In this document: positions 1 to 11,474 of the stretch, piece after piece
Layout of the letters: every line of letters starts with the position of its first letter
How positions within the stretch are numbered: position 1 is the first letter of the stretch
NCBI RefSeq assembly: GCF_015832195.1
Contig: NC_052017.1
Coordinates: forward strand, 92,096,429-92,160,428
Origin: Motacilla alba alba
Taxonomy: Eukaryota > Chordata > Aves > Passeriformes > Motacillidae
Reading direction: 5' to 3'
DNA: 64,000 bases
Program-made: the position numbers and the translations under genes
Notes under the pieces: generated by a model
What the model was told of the DNA's origin: nothing
Databases searched by the model: none
Seen by the model: only the letters and a program-made list of their open reading frames with translations

Positions 1-804
1 TTAATGGCTGCTCAGAGTGAGCTCCAGATTATTAACTTCAGTCCCTTCCAGTCATAACTATCCATGTGGTTTTCAGGCAGGAGAGATTTAAACAAGACTA
101 ATACCTGTCTTGTCTGATCAAATTTATACTTCAACAATTGTTGTGGTCTTCTACACACTCACAGTTAGGTGAAGGCAACCATCCTTTATCTGAAAGTTTT
201 CTATCTAATTTGAGTATAATTTAGGCAAAGTGAAATACATTTCTGAGAAAGCCCAATGGCAAAGTGCATTTCTCTCCATATCCACCCAGACATCATTGGT
301 TTTATGGAAACTTTCAGTAATACAACCCCAAAATTTATAGTCATTCCTCTATAAAACTCTTCTATAATTGTTATGAGAATATACATAGAACTTCATTAAA
401 ACCACAGTAAAGAGGAAGCAAGGAAGATCTTGATATAGAAAGAAAGAAGTACAGGAATACAAGACAGAAATGCGGGAGCTATAGTTCCTGTTCTAACAAA
501 ATTACTTATTTGACACTGAAAGAAACTGTCCTTTCCAGTATAAAAACTTTTAGAAAATATATGGATAGAGTTGCCATAATGTAGAAGAAAGAGCTTTATG
601 AAAGAGCAGAAGAAAGCTCGGGTAGCTCACGGCAGGCATGCAGTAGCAGCTTGCAAGCTGGAGGCTCAAACGGTTAGAGAGAAGTCACAGCAGTGATAAG
701 AGAAACAGGTGGATAATGTCAGCAGCTAGAAGATGGAATGCTAGCATGAGGATGAATTACACACACCTGGAAACTGAAGGGATTTTCTCAGGACTGGGAT
801 AGGG

Positions 805-945
805 TAGAACAGGATAGGATATTCCAGTTGGAAGGGACCTACAAACAAACATCTAGTCCAATTGTCTGACCACTTTGGGGCTGGACAAAAGTTAAAGTGT
901 GTTGTGAAGTGCGTTGTCCAAATGCCTCCAGCAATCACACACTGC
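805..945 (-). mobile_element. CR1 LINE 3'-end relic
   Basis: The text runs ATATTCCAGTTGGAAGGGAC, then ATCTAGTCCAATTGTCTGAC, then TTGTCCAAATGCCTCCAGCA. This order is the reverse complement of the avian CR1 3' region. It is short, diverged and non-coding. Confidence 0.7.
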
Positions 946-1724
946 TGGAGGAGAAGGGACAGGAAGCAGCATCTGGGATTTGGTTGGTTTACTACAAGTC
1001 TACCTTAGTTGCAAAGTTTTTCCTTTCCCCCTACAATTGTTGATGCTTCAATAAAAGACAATAAATTGGCCTCCTTCACTGGATGCTATTTCAAGTTTTT
1101 TTCCTCTCTCAGAGTTGTCAGGAAGAGCTGTGTCTCTCAGCTTTCCGACAGGCTCATTTTTGCATTGTTTTCCCAGCTGCTCCCATCCCCTGGCATTTAG
1201 TGTCAGCTGGGGATGCTGCAGAGTAACTAGAAAGAAAAACAGAGCTGAAGTACCACAGTGGTCATTAAGAAAAATAACAGCTTAGAGAATGCAGGCTGAA
1301 AAAATATAATTATGAAGCCATTCTCTATTCAAGCAGAGACAACTTCTAGTGCTGATAACATTATTTATCACTTGTGTAGCACTTCAGACATAGTCACTAA
1401 TTAATCCTTGTGACACATCTGTAAGTTGTGCCAGTGTATTGCTTTCTCCTTCTTTTACTGTGCAAGGAAACTAAGGCATTAAGAACTCAAAGGAGTAAAG
1501 GTCAAGATGAGTGGTACAGCAGAGAGATGCTCAGTCCCAGCTCACTGCTTTTATCACAAAGGACACTTTCTGTAGGGTGGTAAAACCAATGCAGAGGGGA
1601 TCCTTTACCCCTCCTGCCATAATCACAAGCCTGTACAATACAAATCATATGAAAAAGAGAAAAATGGCTCAATGTTGTTAGACAAACTCATTGTACAAAG
1701 GTAGTTAAGACCTTTGTTTAACTT

Positions 1725-2180
1725 GGTGCTCAAGTGACCCCCATACCCAGGGGAGTGGGCAGAGGACTGCTCTCAGCCTTTCAGGACAAAGCTCCCCTTA
1801 GGTTTTCTGCCACAAAGACAGCCTGCTCTGCCAGCAGGCTGCTGTGGGGGGCTAGAATAGAGATGGTATAGAAAGTAATCTTACCCCTAAGGAGTTGCAG
1901 CTGGGCCAATTATCAAAAAATAAGGAGAAGGCCTAACTTCAACAGGCCACAGCTGTAACTAATAAGAACAACAGGAGCTATAAAAGAGTGGGTTGGTTTG
2001 TTAAGAGAACACACCCTGAAGTGTGTGGAGTTAATCGGTTACCTGGTGAGAGAAAAAGGGTGTGCTCAGAGGAGCTGCTCACCAGAAATCACTGAAAAAG
2101 TATGAAACTTTTGTAATAAAGAGACAATAGTATAAAATTCCTGTTATGTATACACATATATGACAACAGGCTGCCGTGTA
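1725..2180 (+). mobile_element. Probable old LTR fragment
   Basis: A TATA-like motif (CTATAAAAGAG near 1978-1988) is followed about 130 bases later by AATAAA (near 2114). The spacing and overall look resemble an LTR U3-R segment. Ends and target duplication could not be set, so limits are approximate. A non-retroviral origin is possible. Confidence 0.35.
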
Positions 2181-2436
2181 ATTTTATCACTAATTCTACC
2201 AGAGAGGAAATACTGCCAAAAATAGGCAAGAAGACTAGAGAAGAAAAAAGCCAAAAGCACTTGAGAGCCTGTCTGAACACTCTGAAAGTTAGTGAGCACA
2301 GTCCTTCAGAATTAGCCTATTTTTTCTATTTAATAGGAGGAGAGGGAGTTGGTTCTTTCTCCATTCAATTTGTGTTAAATTATCTCTTTTAATGGCAAAA
2401 CTCAGTAGCAGAAGCAAAGGAGATGCAAACTGGATC

Positions 2437-2442
2437 AGGGTG
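2437..2442. repeat. Left target-site duplication of solo LTR
   Basis: AGGGTG directly before the LTR; the identical right copy is at 3108-3113. Confidence 0.85.
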
Positions 2443-3107
2443 TGTCGGAACTCAGAATGTCCCACAGACATTCTCAAACGTTCCAGACCCAGGTCAAAAA
2501 CATCTAAGACCCTAGCATGCAGCCAGAAACCCCTGTGACTTTAAATCTGACCCATGGAACAGTTTACCAACTTTGCAGGAAGAACAAGAAGTCACAAAAG
2601 TTTAGATATTGTAATAGAAATAATCACGAAGTAAAGGGTAGAATTTCTAAGTGCTGTACAGGGGGGTTTTAAGCCTTGTACACAGGGGTCCACATTTTAT
2701 ACATGGAGGTCAAGAATTCTAAGATAGAGAGACTTGAGTGTGCCCTATCCTCTTTCTTTCTCCTTCCTAACCTCCAGGTCTTTAGTAGTGTTAGCACTCA
2801 CAGATTAGTTTAGAGTAGAAAGTCACTATTCAATATAAATAGTAAACATTAGAGAAAAAGTATAAACATGTAGTACGTAATATATGATATAAAAGATAGC
2901 ACCAGCCCCCTAGAAGGGCAGAGTGCCTTTATCTAAGCTGCTGAACAGGCCACAGCAATTCAAGAGAAAAATCTTATAGATAACCAACAATAAACAACCT
3001 TGAGAACAAACAACAGAAGACTACTGAGTCTTTCTTCGAAGGCACGAGCTGGAAGAGAGACTTTTCCATCTTTCGAGGTCATCCCAATCCGGGGGTAAAA
3101 CCCCACA
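2443..3107 (+). mobile_element. Solo LTR of a class II (ERVK-like) endogenous retrovirus
   Basis: A 665-base element beginning TGTCGGAACTCAG and ending AACCCCACA, so it has TG...CA ends. It is flanked on both sides by AGGGTG (2437-2442 and 3108-3113), a perfect 6-base target-site duplication. Inside are a TATA box (TATAAAAG at 2888) and a poly-A signal (AATAAA at 2989-2994), followed by a U5-like stretch. No internal retroviral genes are present, so this is a recombination-derived solo LTR. Six-base duplications are typical of beta/alpha-retrovirus-like elements; the family name is inferred. Confidence 0.85.
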
Positions 3108-3113
3108 AGGGTG
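3108..3113. repeat. Right target-site duplication of solo LTR
   Basis: AGGGTG directly after the LTR, identical to the copy at 2437-2442. Confidence 0.85.
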
Positions 3114-4864
3114 CTGAGTTAAGCTAGAGTCATCCAAGCAGGGACTTCTAACAAGCAATAAAACTATTACTGATTTTTTTAAAGCAGGAAGTTCATTGCT
3201 AGAACACCCTCATTTTGCAAGTTCTGTGTGCTGATAAATGACACAATGTAATGGAGTTCACATATGTATCAGTAAGACCACAAAAACTGCTGTAACACAC
3301 AGGGTTTGCTCCTCAGCTGGTGTGACCATGTCCCAGGACCTCATGTGAGGGATGCACAAGGGCAGCTATGGGCTAGAGTGGGGCTTGGAACTTCTCTTGA
3401 CTCAAATCCTTAGGAAGCTCCTTTCAGAATGAGATCTCTGATTATCCCTGGGTGTTATCATTATCAACTCACTCCAGAGAGCCCCACTTGGAGGTCCCAA
3501 TGCAGTAATTAGCTCTGAAGCCTCATTTTAAGCATCTCCTTCAATATCTTGTTTTTGCTGTCACTAAGTTTGTTTGAACATGCTTTTTGTTGCTGTTTCA
3601 GTACCCCAAGACTAACAGCTTCCAGTTTCACCTTATGTTCCTGGGTTAAGAATCACAAACTTTCTCCCTTCTCTTTAAATCAGCTTTTCTGTGTCCTTAA
3701 ATATTCTTATTGCTGAATCTTTTTTGATTTGCTTGAAGCCTTTTTACATTTCTATCTCTTCATCTAACCATCCATGCTCTGAAAGACATTTCTGCAGAAA
3801 CTGCCAATATTTTAATCCAAATTAACTTGCAATTTAAATAAAAATTTGCTTGAAAAAATTACAGCTTCCATTTCTTTTAATTGTACCCCTAAAGATCCAA
3901 GAGTACTAATTGGCTTGTAAGTACAATTCTGATTTTACACTTGATACTCATGAATTTATGCCTTTTATCAGCTACCTTTTCTGTCTTTGTTAATTAATTT
4001 TTGCTTAAAGGAACTGTTTCATCTCTGGTTTTTGGCACACCCCCTCCTTCCATTTGGAAGATGTTTCCTCCTTTCCCTGTCTGGGCAGATTCTGTGGAGT
4101 GAAAATATTATTATATCCTTTGTAAACTTCTGAGTGCTGGCCTGAGTGGCAGAATTTCTCCTTTATTGATGGTGACACTCATAGGCAAGGTATGACCTGG
4201 AGCCAAGGAAAGCAGCCCCTGTAAATTGTAGTGCAACTTCTGTTTGTATGGAGATGCTGACAATGAGAGAGGAGAAATGGTGCCGAAACCAGGGGAGAAG
4301 CCCAGAAACACCGTAGAGCCAGGTCTGGATCTCAGAAGCAACAAAACTGATGCTCATTTGGCTTTTAGCCATTTGTGGCAATACAGACACAAGCCTTCTT
4401 CCTAAGCACCATTTAAAATTACCTACAGTATATTTGTTAAAAAATGACCCAGGAAAGAAACCTGTCATATGAACACAACTAATCAGCACAGGCTTGAACA
4501 AATAAACCATAAACACTGCCCTCCTGCTCAGCTAGCCAGGCTGTGTGCCCATGCTTTTTCACTTGGTTCTATTCAACAACAGTAAATTACTTTCTCTCCA
4601 CACTGCCAACCAGCCCCCTTCAGCTGGTGCCAACTGCAATCTCCCCCTGACCAGCAGCTGTTGGGCTGGAAACAACTGATCAAACTACTCAGCCGACTGC
4701 ACTTATTGTACGTGCTTAAATGCCACCCTGTTGCCAAGAGAAAAGCTTTTTATCTCGGGACTGCTAAGGAAGTCGGCAATCAGGGAACAACAAACACAAA
4801 CCATCTCTCAGCATAACTTTTTTGCTTGTACCTAATGGGCAACTAATGCGGCACAGTTACTTAC

Positions 4865-4935
4865 TTCTGGTCCCAGTTTCTCCAGGAGATGATGAAAAAA
4901 ATCGTCAAGCTCCTTCCCTTCTATGTAACCATTGT
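4865..4935 (-). CDS. SCGN: SCGN coding exon 2
   Basis: Seventy-one bases between a TTTATTTAG acceptor and a GTAAGT donor. It enters in phase 1 and leaves in phase 0. The translation is (D)NGYIEGKELDDFFHHLLEK LGPE, which completes EF-hand loop 1 with Asn, Gly, Tyr, Ile and the final Glu ligand and then the exiting helix. It is too short to appear as a stand-alone open frame; it was found by looking for the EF-hand continuation. Confidence 0.92.
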
Positions 4936-5571
4936 CTAAATAAAGAGCAAATATATTAATGGTACTGCCCGAGTGCCAGGATCCGTGTCATGGGCTGCAG
5001 GCAGGTAGCTCGAGGCTTCAGGGTCAGGATCTCAGCCGGGGGCCCTGCCTGCCCACTGCGGGGAGCCCTGTGTCCTATTCAATTTCATCTGCTCACATCT
5101 GTGTGAGGGCTGGGCACGGCTGCGGTGCTCCCTTCAGAGTTTTTCTTAGAGACAACTTTTCAGAAAAAAAAAAAAAAAGTCCCAAACTGGGACCAAAAGA
5201 GAGAGCAGCAGATGAAACCTGGAAGTGACGAAAAGGCAAAACTTTTGGGGTGGAAAGGGCGATTTACAGCTCTGATCTCCACGGTGAGGAGGAAGAGGGG
5301 GACTCGGAAACACCGGCAGGACATTGTGGACGTAAAGCTCGGACAGGTCGGCCCCACGTGCGCCATCCCAGGCACCCACACTGCACCCATCCCGGCGGCC
5401 CCGCTCCCCCCTGCATGGACAGACCCCTGCACGGCACCCCGCGGGCCCGGCCCCCGCGCACCCCTCAGCCGCCTTCCCCCACGCGTGTCCCCACTTGCCG
5501 TCGGCGTCGAAGCGCCGCCAGGCCCCGAGGAAGGCGGCGGCGTCCAGGCGCCCGTCGGCGCCACTCTCCAT
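4865..5571 (-). CDS. SCGN: SCGN (secretagogin), 5' part: coding exons 1-2
   Basis: Secretagogin is a cytosolic six-EF-hand calcium sensor of neuroendocrine and neuronal cells, linked to regulated secretion. Two coding exons are visible: 5499-5571 and 4865-4935. Joined in frame they read MESGADGRLDAAAFLGAWRR, then FDAD, then DNGYIEGKELDDFFHHLLEK and LGPE. This matches the family N-terminus, including the first EF-hand loop (Asp-x-Asp-x-Asn-Gly-Tyr-Ile-x-x-x-Glu). About 48 of roughly 276 residues are present; no further EF-hand exon was found down to position 1, so the remaining exons should lie to the left of the window. The start codon at 5571 sits in a CpG island. The intron between the two exons has a GC rather than GT donor. 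The next gene upstream is CARMIL1 in the same orientation, as in human. Assignment rests on remembered family sequence, not on a database search. Confidence 0.93.
4936..5498 (-). other. SCGN: SCGN intron 1 (GC-AG type)
   Basis: A 563-base intron with donor GCAAGT and acceptor TTTATTTAG. It is GC-rich next to exon 1 and includes a poly-A run near 5164-5178. Nothing else recognisable is in it. Confidence 0.8.
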
Positions 5572-5880
5572 GGTGCTGCTGCCGGCCCTCACCCTCACTC
5601 GGCGGCGCAGCGTCTGCCCCGGCCCCGCCGCCGGGCCCGGCTTTCAGGGCGGCGGCCCCGCCCCGGGGGCGGCCCCACGGGGGTCGCCGGGGGGAAGTTT
5701 CCCCCTTCCCGGGGCTCGTCCCACCGAGCTCCCGCCCGCCCGGATCCCTCTCGGGTACGCTCGGGAGCGGGTTGTGGCGGGCTGGAGCTCGGGCTGGAGC
5801 AGCCCGATCCCGCAGCCCTTCGGAAGAGCCGTGCGCCGCTTACAAACGACCTTTAAAGTTTCAAACCCCTCCCCCGAACG
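5320..5880. promoter_or_regulatory. CpG island, SCGN promoter and first exon
   Basis: About 560 bases very rich in C+G and CpG, in contrast to the AT-rich surroundings. It contains GC-box-like runs (for example CCCCGCCCC near 5657) and G-runs near 5660-5720. It spans SCGN exon 1 and extends on the upstream side of the minus-strand gene. The transcription start should lie between roughly 5590 and 5850; no TATA box was identified. Confidence 0.85.
5499..5571 (-). CDS. SCGN: SCGN coding exon 1
   Basis: Seventy-three coding bases: 24 codons from ATG at 5571 plus one base (phase 1). It encodes MESGADGRLDAAAFLGAWRR followed by FDAD, the family's N-terminal helix and the first residues of EF-hand 1. 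The exon must end at 5499 with a GCAAGT donor to keep frame. The nearby GT alternative two codon positions on (AA|GTGGGG) would give a shifted frame in exon 2. It lies inside a CpG island, as expected for a first exon. Confidence 0.92.
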
Positions 5881-7997
5881 AAGGCAGAAGTGCTGGAGGG
5901 AAACGTGAGGCTTCGGAGAAGTAGTGGAGTTTAAGGGGAGAAAAAGAAAAAGGAGTTTTCTGAAGCTGGCAACTCTCCTCGATTTGTAAAAGCAGAGCAG
6001 CAGCAGGCAAAGTTCTCTCACCTTCTCATTCCTCACAGCCATCGGGTGGGTATCTCTCACCAGAATGAGAAGCCAGAGGATGAAGACAAACAGAAACCTG
6101 CATCGTCTTCCTCCTATAATGCTAATCAAACTGAGAAACCTTGGGGTTTGAGGTCTCTGTGCTGGTAGAGCATTATATTCATGATGGCCCACCTTGGGAA
6201 TAGATTTGATTTGAATGCCACCTGTGTATTCACCTGCAGTGATTTTAGGCACCTGGGATTGAGCTGGTCTCCATGTGTGCTCCTAGAATCATTATTGTCT
6301 CCTTTGAGATACTTACAGATACTTACTAGGATGCCTTTGATTCAATATATACATATTTTGATTTTATTCACATAATGATTGCTTTAGAGATGCTCTCAGA
6401 AGCAGCCGAAAAGGCTTTTTAAAAGTATTTAATGTTTGCCCTGAGAAGGTTCCTATTTGCTATGAGGGGGGGGAAAAAAACCCTAAGGGACAGAGTTGTG
6501 TTTTACTCAGGAAATTCTTTCAGGGAGATCACAACCGAGATCACAGAGCAATGTCCAGCTTTTCTAGCATGCAAAGAAAAAAGGAGATGCTGTAAAGCTG
6601 ATGAGTTTAAACAGCAGCATGGCAGCATCTCATCACAGGGATTCCCTGGACAGCAGCCTGGGATCACCTTTGGACCGCAGAAAAATTGTCAAGATCTTAA
6701 TGCAACAGCAAGGCCACAAGCATTCCTTGACTGTGCTCAGGTGGGGAACCCCAGCATGGGAGAGGAAATCATTAGGTAATGACCTGGAGAAGTCTAAATT
6801 TTTAGGGGATACCTGCCCAAGTCCCTTGCAGACAAGAGTAGAGTCCCTCCACAGATTTCTCTGTCATCTGTCCTTGCCTCATTACCAAAAGTCAGGCCTC
6901 ACCTTAGGTTGAGGTCTCCCTTATGGAACCCCTCCTTCAGTCTCTTCTTCCCAGCGTTCCCCACCATGGCTCCCTGGCAGTAGTGGCCCCATGGTAGCTG
7001 CCTGATCTCCTGTGTGGGATGAAGGCACCTGGCACTGCTCCATGGCATGAAGGTCACTTTTTGGGGCCATCTCTCATCCCAGTACCCAAACCCATCTACC
7101 CCAGACAGGGAGCATAGTGATCCAGGTTTTTAGGAAAGAGATGTTCATCAGTTTTTAACACGGTTTGCAACCTGGCTTTGGAAACCACCAGCATGGCTGA
7201 TAACTAACAAGGTCTCCTGGTATTGTGATCATGAAAACTGGTTTCTTACTAAAAAATATCTTTAACAAAACTAACTTGAGGAAGCTACCCATGTTTTGAA
7301 ATATTTTGCAAGTGAAAGCACCCTGCCATTTGGCAGGGATGGAGACAGCAAGATTTTATGGGATTAGATGCAAAGCTCAGGACACTGAGAAGAGCTTCTC
7401 ACAGCTGGTTCCCCCCCATGCTCTCACAGGAGGAAGAGCAGCAAGAAGTGACACCTTGTTTAAACTACCTGTATTTATCCAGCATCTCACACAATTCCAG
7501 TGAAACCAGGTCCAGTTTGGAGAGAAAAAAAGACCTTCAAGCTTAAAGGACTTTCACAAACGCTCATTGTTACCTGTGCATGAGGATGTGGATGATATGT
7601 GTCCATCCATCTGAGCATCCTTGTCATCCCAGGCACTCTCAGTGCTGGCTGAGAGGGATTTTGATTTCACGCAGCACCATACCTGCAAAGGGGGGAAAAG
7701 GAGCAGGGATGATGGATTCCTCTTCTGACTGCACCAGCTAAGCCTTTGCTCTCTCTACAAAACCCTCTACTGAAATACCCTATAGATGCAGGGGCCACCC
7801 CATAGATGCACAGCTTGGCTGCTCTGCCCCATCTCAAGTATTGCACACAATGGATTTAGGAGTGGAATTGCAAAATTTAACTCAAAGTGACTGGAACCAG
7901 GTAAATCCCAGCCTGCAGAGAGGATGTGGCTATCCTGCTGCATGCCTAAAATGTGTTCAGCTTCTCCAATTGCTTCAGGTGACTCAGTAAAGCCTGA

Positions 7998-8155
7998 ATG
8001 CAAAAAAAAAAAAAAAAACCAAAAAAAAAAAAAAAAAAAAAAACCAAAAAAAAAAAAAAACCAAAACCAATAAACAAACCAAACCAAAAAAACCCAAAAA
8101 ACCCCACACAACAACAACAAAAAAAAACCACCAAAAACCAAACTAAACAAAAACC
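7998..8155 (+). repeat. A/C-only simple-sequence tract
   Basis: About 155 bases almost entirely A with interspersed CC and AAC blocks, with only a few T residues. It could be an expanded and mutated poly-A tail or a purely simple-sequence expansion. Exact length may be unreliable because homopolymers sequence badly. Confidence 0.85.
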
Positions 8156-11100
8156 AGCTCAGAACAATTTTTACTCCAGTTGGATTTTCTGTGGAGCACT
8201 GTAAATCTGAGGAGTATATTGAACTGTGGACCTATTGGCATTAGTATTGAAACAACACACTGAAGATAGCTGCTGTGTGTGCAGCTCATGTACCAAATTC
8301 AGCAACCACTCTGTCTTGGCTTATTTCTTTAGAGGAATAAATAAGAGTTAGAGGTAGGCAGTATTTTAAAAAGTAATGAACACTTTTAAATAAGGACTTT
8401 GGCTTCAGCTTCACGCTGTGCAGTAAAGTTCAAGGCTGAAAAGCTCAAACCTGTGTTTTAAAAAGCTTAAAAAAAAAAAAAGAAAAAAAGAATGTGCTTC
8501 AGTAGGTCCCTTGAGGCTGGAAGCATTTGCACAACCATTGCCTGGTCCTGCTGTGGGTCAAGGAACCCTCCAGCTGAGGACACCAGCAATGCTGTTTTAT
8601 TTAACTGATATTGATAATAAATTAATAAATGGCAACTATTGCCAAGTAAAGAGCAAAATAAGGAGCTCGTGGCTTTGCACGAGAAGCTTAACTTTGCACC
8701 CCCAGCTTTGCAGAAAGGCTTAACCAAACTGTACATGGGAAAACATGGATAAAAGTGCAGATTGTTGATCTGGAAACAAAAATGAGGGGCAGCTGACAAA
8801 TGCCTCATTCTTTGGAATGATTTGGATTTGTGGTAGGACTTTGCTCCTCACCTTTACAGAATAAAATTCCAAATACATGCAGACACAGTTAAATGGAAAT
8901 AATTTTCCTCATCAAATGCCTTCAGCTTCCCTCAGCTTTGCACTTACTGGAGACACTGAGGAAGCCAACACCAGCCATCAGCATTTCATCCTTCACTGGG
9001 CAGGTGTTTCACAGGTGGTTTGGGTCCTGCAGAAAGCCGCAGCCCGGATCCTCGGTGTGCCCCTTTTTCCCCAGACCCTGGTTTGTATCAGGGCAGTGGA
9101 AGGTGGGTGTGATGGCTGAGCTGTTGTGCACTGCTCGGGCTGCCAAGGGTGGGGATGATGCATTCCTGCCCGGCAAGGGGTCTGTGAGCATGCCAGCAAA
9201 GGAAAATGCTGCAGGAGCAATGAGAGGCAAACTGAAAGGAAGTCAAAATAGAAATAATACAGTCAGTGAAGCCCCCTACTATTCATACAATTTCTTGGAA
9301 ATCAAGTCAAACATGAAGCTGTCTGCTGCAGAAAAGAAATAGACTCTTCTTTTCAACCCATCCTCAGATGTGTACAAGGTGCTTATTAGCAGTAGACCCC
9401 CACCTTCCAACAAGGATGCCTTTCTCTTGCCCCTCCTTCCATCCCACTCCCTTCCTCTGCCCAGCAAATCCCACATTCCTGTGCTGGGCTAGATCCTGGG
9501 TCCATCTTTCTGCACGTGGTGCAGAGTGTGTGGTTTCAGGGTGCAAAGAAGGGCAATGACAGGTCAGGTACTGATGGATGTGGTGTGACACAAAGACTAC
9601 CATCCCACAGACATTTCCATCCACAGATTCCCATCAAAGCTAAGTTTGTCCAGCCTTCCCAGCAAGCCCTCCAAGTTGAGGCTTCAGTCCTCTGTTGTCA
9701 TCTTCATTTTGGACCAGCAATGGGATCCCTTGAGTGTTACAAGGAAGCAGACAACCTCTTTCCACAAGGATTCCACTGAAATGAGGGGTCAGGACATCAG
9801 AAGGGATCTGAGATTTTCCAAAAGAAAAGCTAATATTTCCCCCAGCTGCTCATTGCTACCCAGGGACTGCAGTCTCAGTTACAGTTCATGACTTTCATTA
9901 TTTTAGTCTTTATCTAGAATTTAATGTTGTCCAAATAAAGCCTGGGCTGTACAGCCTCCACGGCACTCTCCTCTACCCTCTGTTAAGTCCTACTCACCTA
10001 AGCAAACGGGAAGGGAAGGAGGCATTCCTGGAATGATGCTAAACAGAGATTACAGAGTTAACTTGACTCCTCCATTCAGTGAAACCAAATTGGATTTGCC
10101 AAGCTAGCAGCCCCTCTCCTGCTTTCCCTGGCTGGTATCAATCTAATTAAATATCTTTCTCCCATGCAGCTTTTTTATCCTCAGGTCAACTTACTGGAAA
10201 AGCAGAAAAAACAGGCTCTAAAGGATTGGATTCGGGGTCAGCTGGCAGAACTCATCATAAACAGCCAAAGCAGCATCAGCGCAGAGGCATCAGAGCAAAA
10301 ACCTCAACTCACGGCTGGGAGGGACAGTGGCAGCATATCTGCTTTTCCATGCAGGGTTCCCAAACATGGGCACTTGGAACCTGCATGTAATAAATCCCTA
10401 GGACACCTGATGTAGGGGTGTCAAAGGCAGAGCAGCTTTCTGATTGGGAAGAGACTCTATCTGCAGAAGCCTCTTCAGTCTGCTGTGGGATACAGTGTAA
10501 GAAATTAGGTCCTGTAATAACTGATCCCTCATAATGACACCATCTTGTGTGCAGAAACCCACAGATTGTTTTCCCTCTACTCAAAAATACAGCTCTTCAG
10601 CTGTATTTTCACTCTTCAGCTTCTTGGTGCTGATGAGCATTGTTGCTCTCACAGCGATTCCTCTTTGGTACTTGGCACGGAGGGAATTTTTACCATGGGG
10701 CACTCACAGCCTCTGCCCCTGCAGGATCTCCCTGATGCAGCAGGAGCAAGCACAGGTGAGAGGGCCCAGAGTGGGGGTGAGCTGGCATTCTGGTTCTGGT
10801 TCCTGCTCAAGCAAGTGCCTCATCCTGTGGACCACCTTGTCGCTGGCTGCTGATTGAGAATTGGCAGCTTTGTTCTGGACTCAGAAGAAAAAGGAGCTTT
10901 ATCAGCAGTTCAGCCATTGCCCTGCACCAGCCTTTCTCCATCAGCTGGGATTTGTCTCCTCACCATGTCACCCTGGAACTTCTAGGGTATCTCCTAATCC
11001 CAAGGGGCACTTGGATGCAGCCCCCCAACTAGGCTGCTTTCTAGCAAATTGCCATCAGCCAACAAATCACTATTTGATTTGTTTCCCTGCCCTGCAGATC

Positions 11101-11419
11101 ACCCTGAAGCCTCACTTCTGCATTTCTTCACCCATTCAGATGCCTGTTCCCCAGGTCTCTGAATACACAAACTCTGTGCAGCTCTGGAAGACTGCCCTCC
11201 AGAGCTGGAGAAATCTCAGTTTTGGGAAGTTTCAGGAAAAAAAGACTTGCTGTGGTGCTGGCAAGAGTCCCCTCTTGGGAGGAGGCATGAGGAACTGCAG
11301 GACAGGCACAGAGATGAGTAGAAAAGCTGTGAAGGTGCCTGGCAGATCTTCCTATGATCCCTTATTTCTGGGATGGGGAGCTCATACATTAGAAGGAAAG
11401 GTTGGCACCTTGTGTTTAT

Positions 11420-11474
11420 ATTGCAATTTTCAACAATTTGAAAATTTGTTTTCAAACAAATTGAAAATTGCAAT
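11420..11474. repeat. Imperfect inverted repeat (hairpin)
   Basis: Left arm starts ATTGCAATTTTCAA at 11420; right arm ends TTGAAAATTGCAAT at 11474. The outer 14 bases are perfectly complementary, the inner part is nearly so, and the loop is about four bases. AT-rich; no adjacent gene explains it. Confidence 0.7.

Larger units (their letters stand above)
1..4864 (-). other. SCGN: SCGN intron 2 (partial)
   Basis: Intronic sequence downstream of SCGN exon 2, running off the left edge. It contains a CR1 relic (about 805-945), a probable LTR piece (about 1725-2180) and a clear solo LTR (2443-3107). No secretagogin exon 3 (second EF-hand) was seen on the minus strand. Confidence 0.75.

Noticed and set aside
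5125..5856. 243-codon plus-strand open frame and other long frames over the CpG island
   Set aside because: Antisense to SCGN exon 1 in GC-rich DNA, where stop codons are rare. The peptides are Pro/Arg/Gly-rich with no family resemblance.
7767..8150. Phe/Leu-rich frame across the A/C tract
   Set aside because: It is simply the translation of a homopolymer-like repeat.
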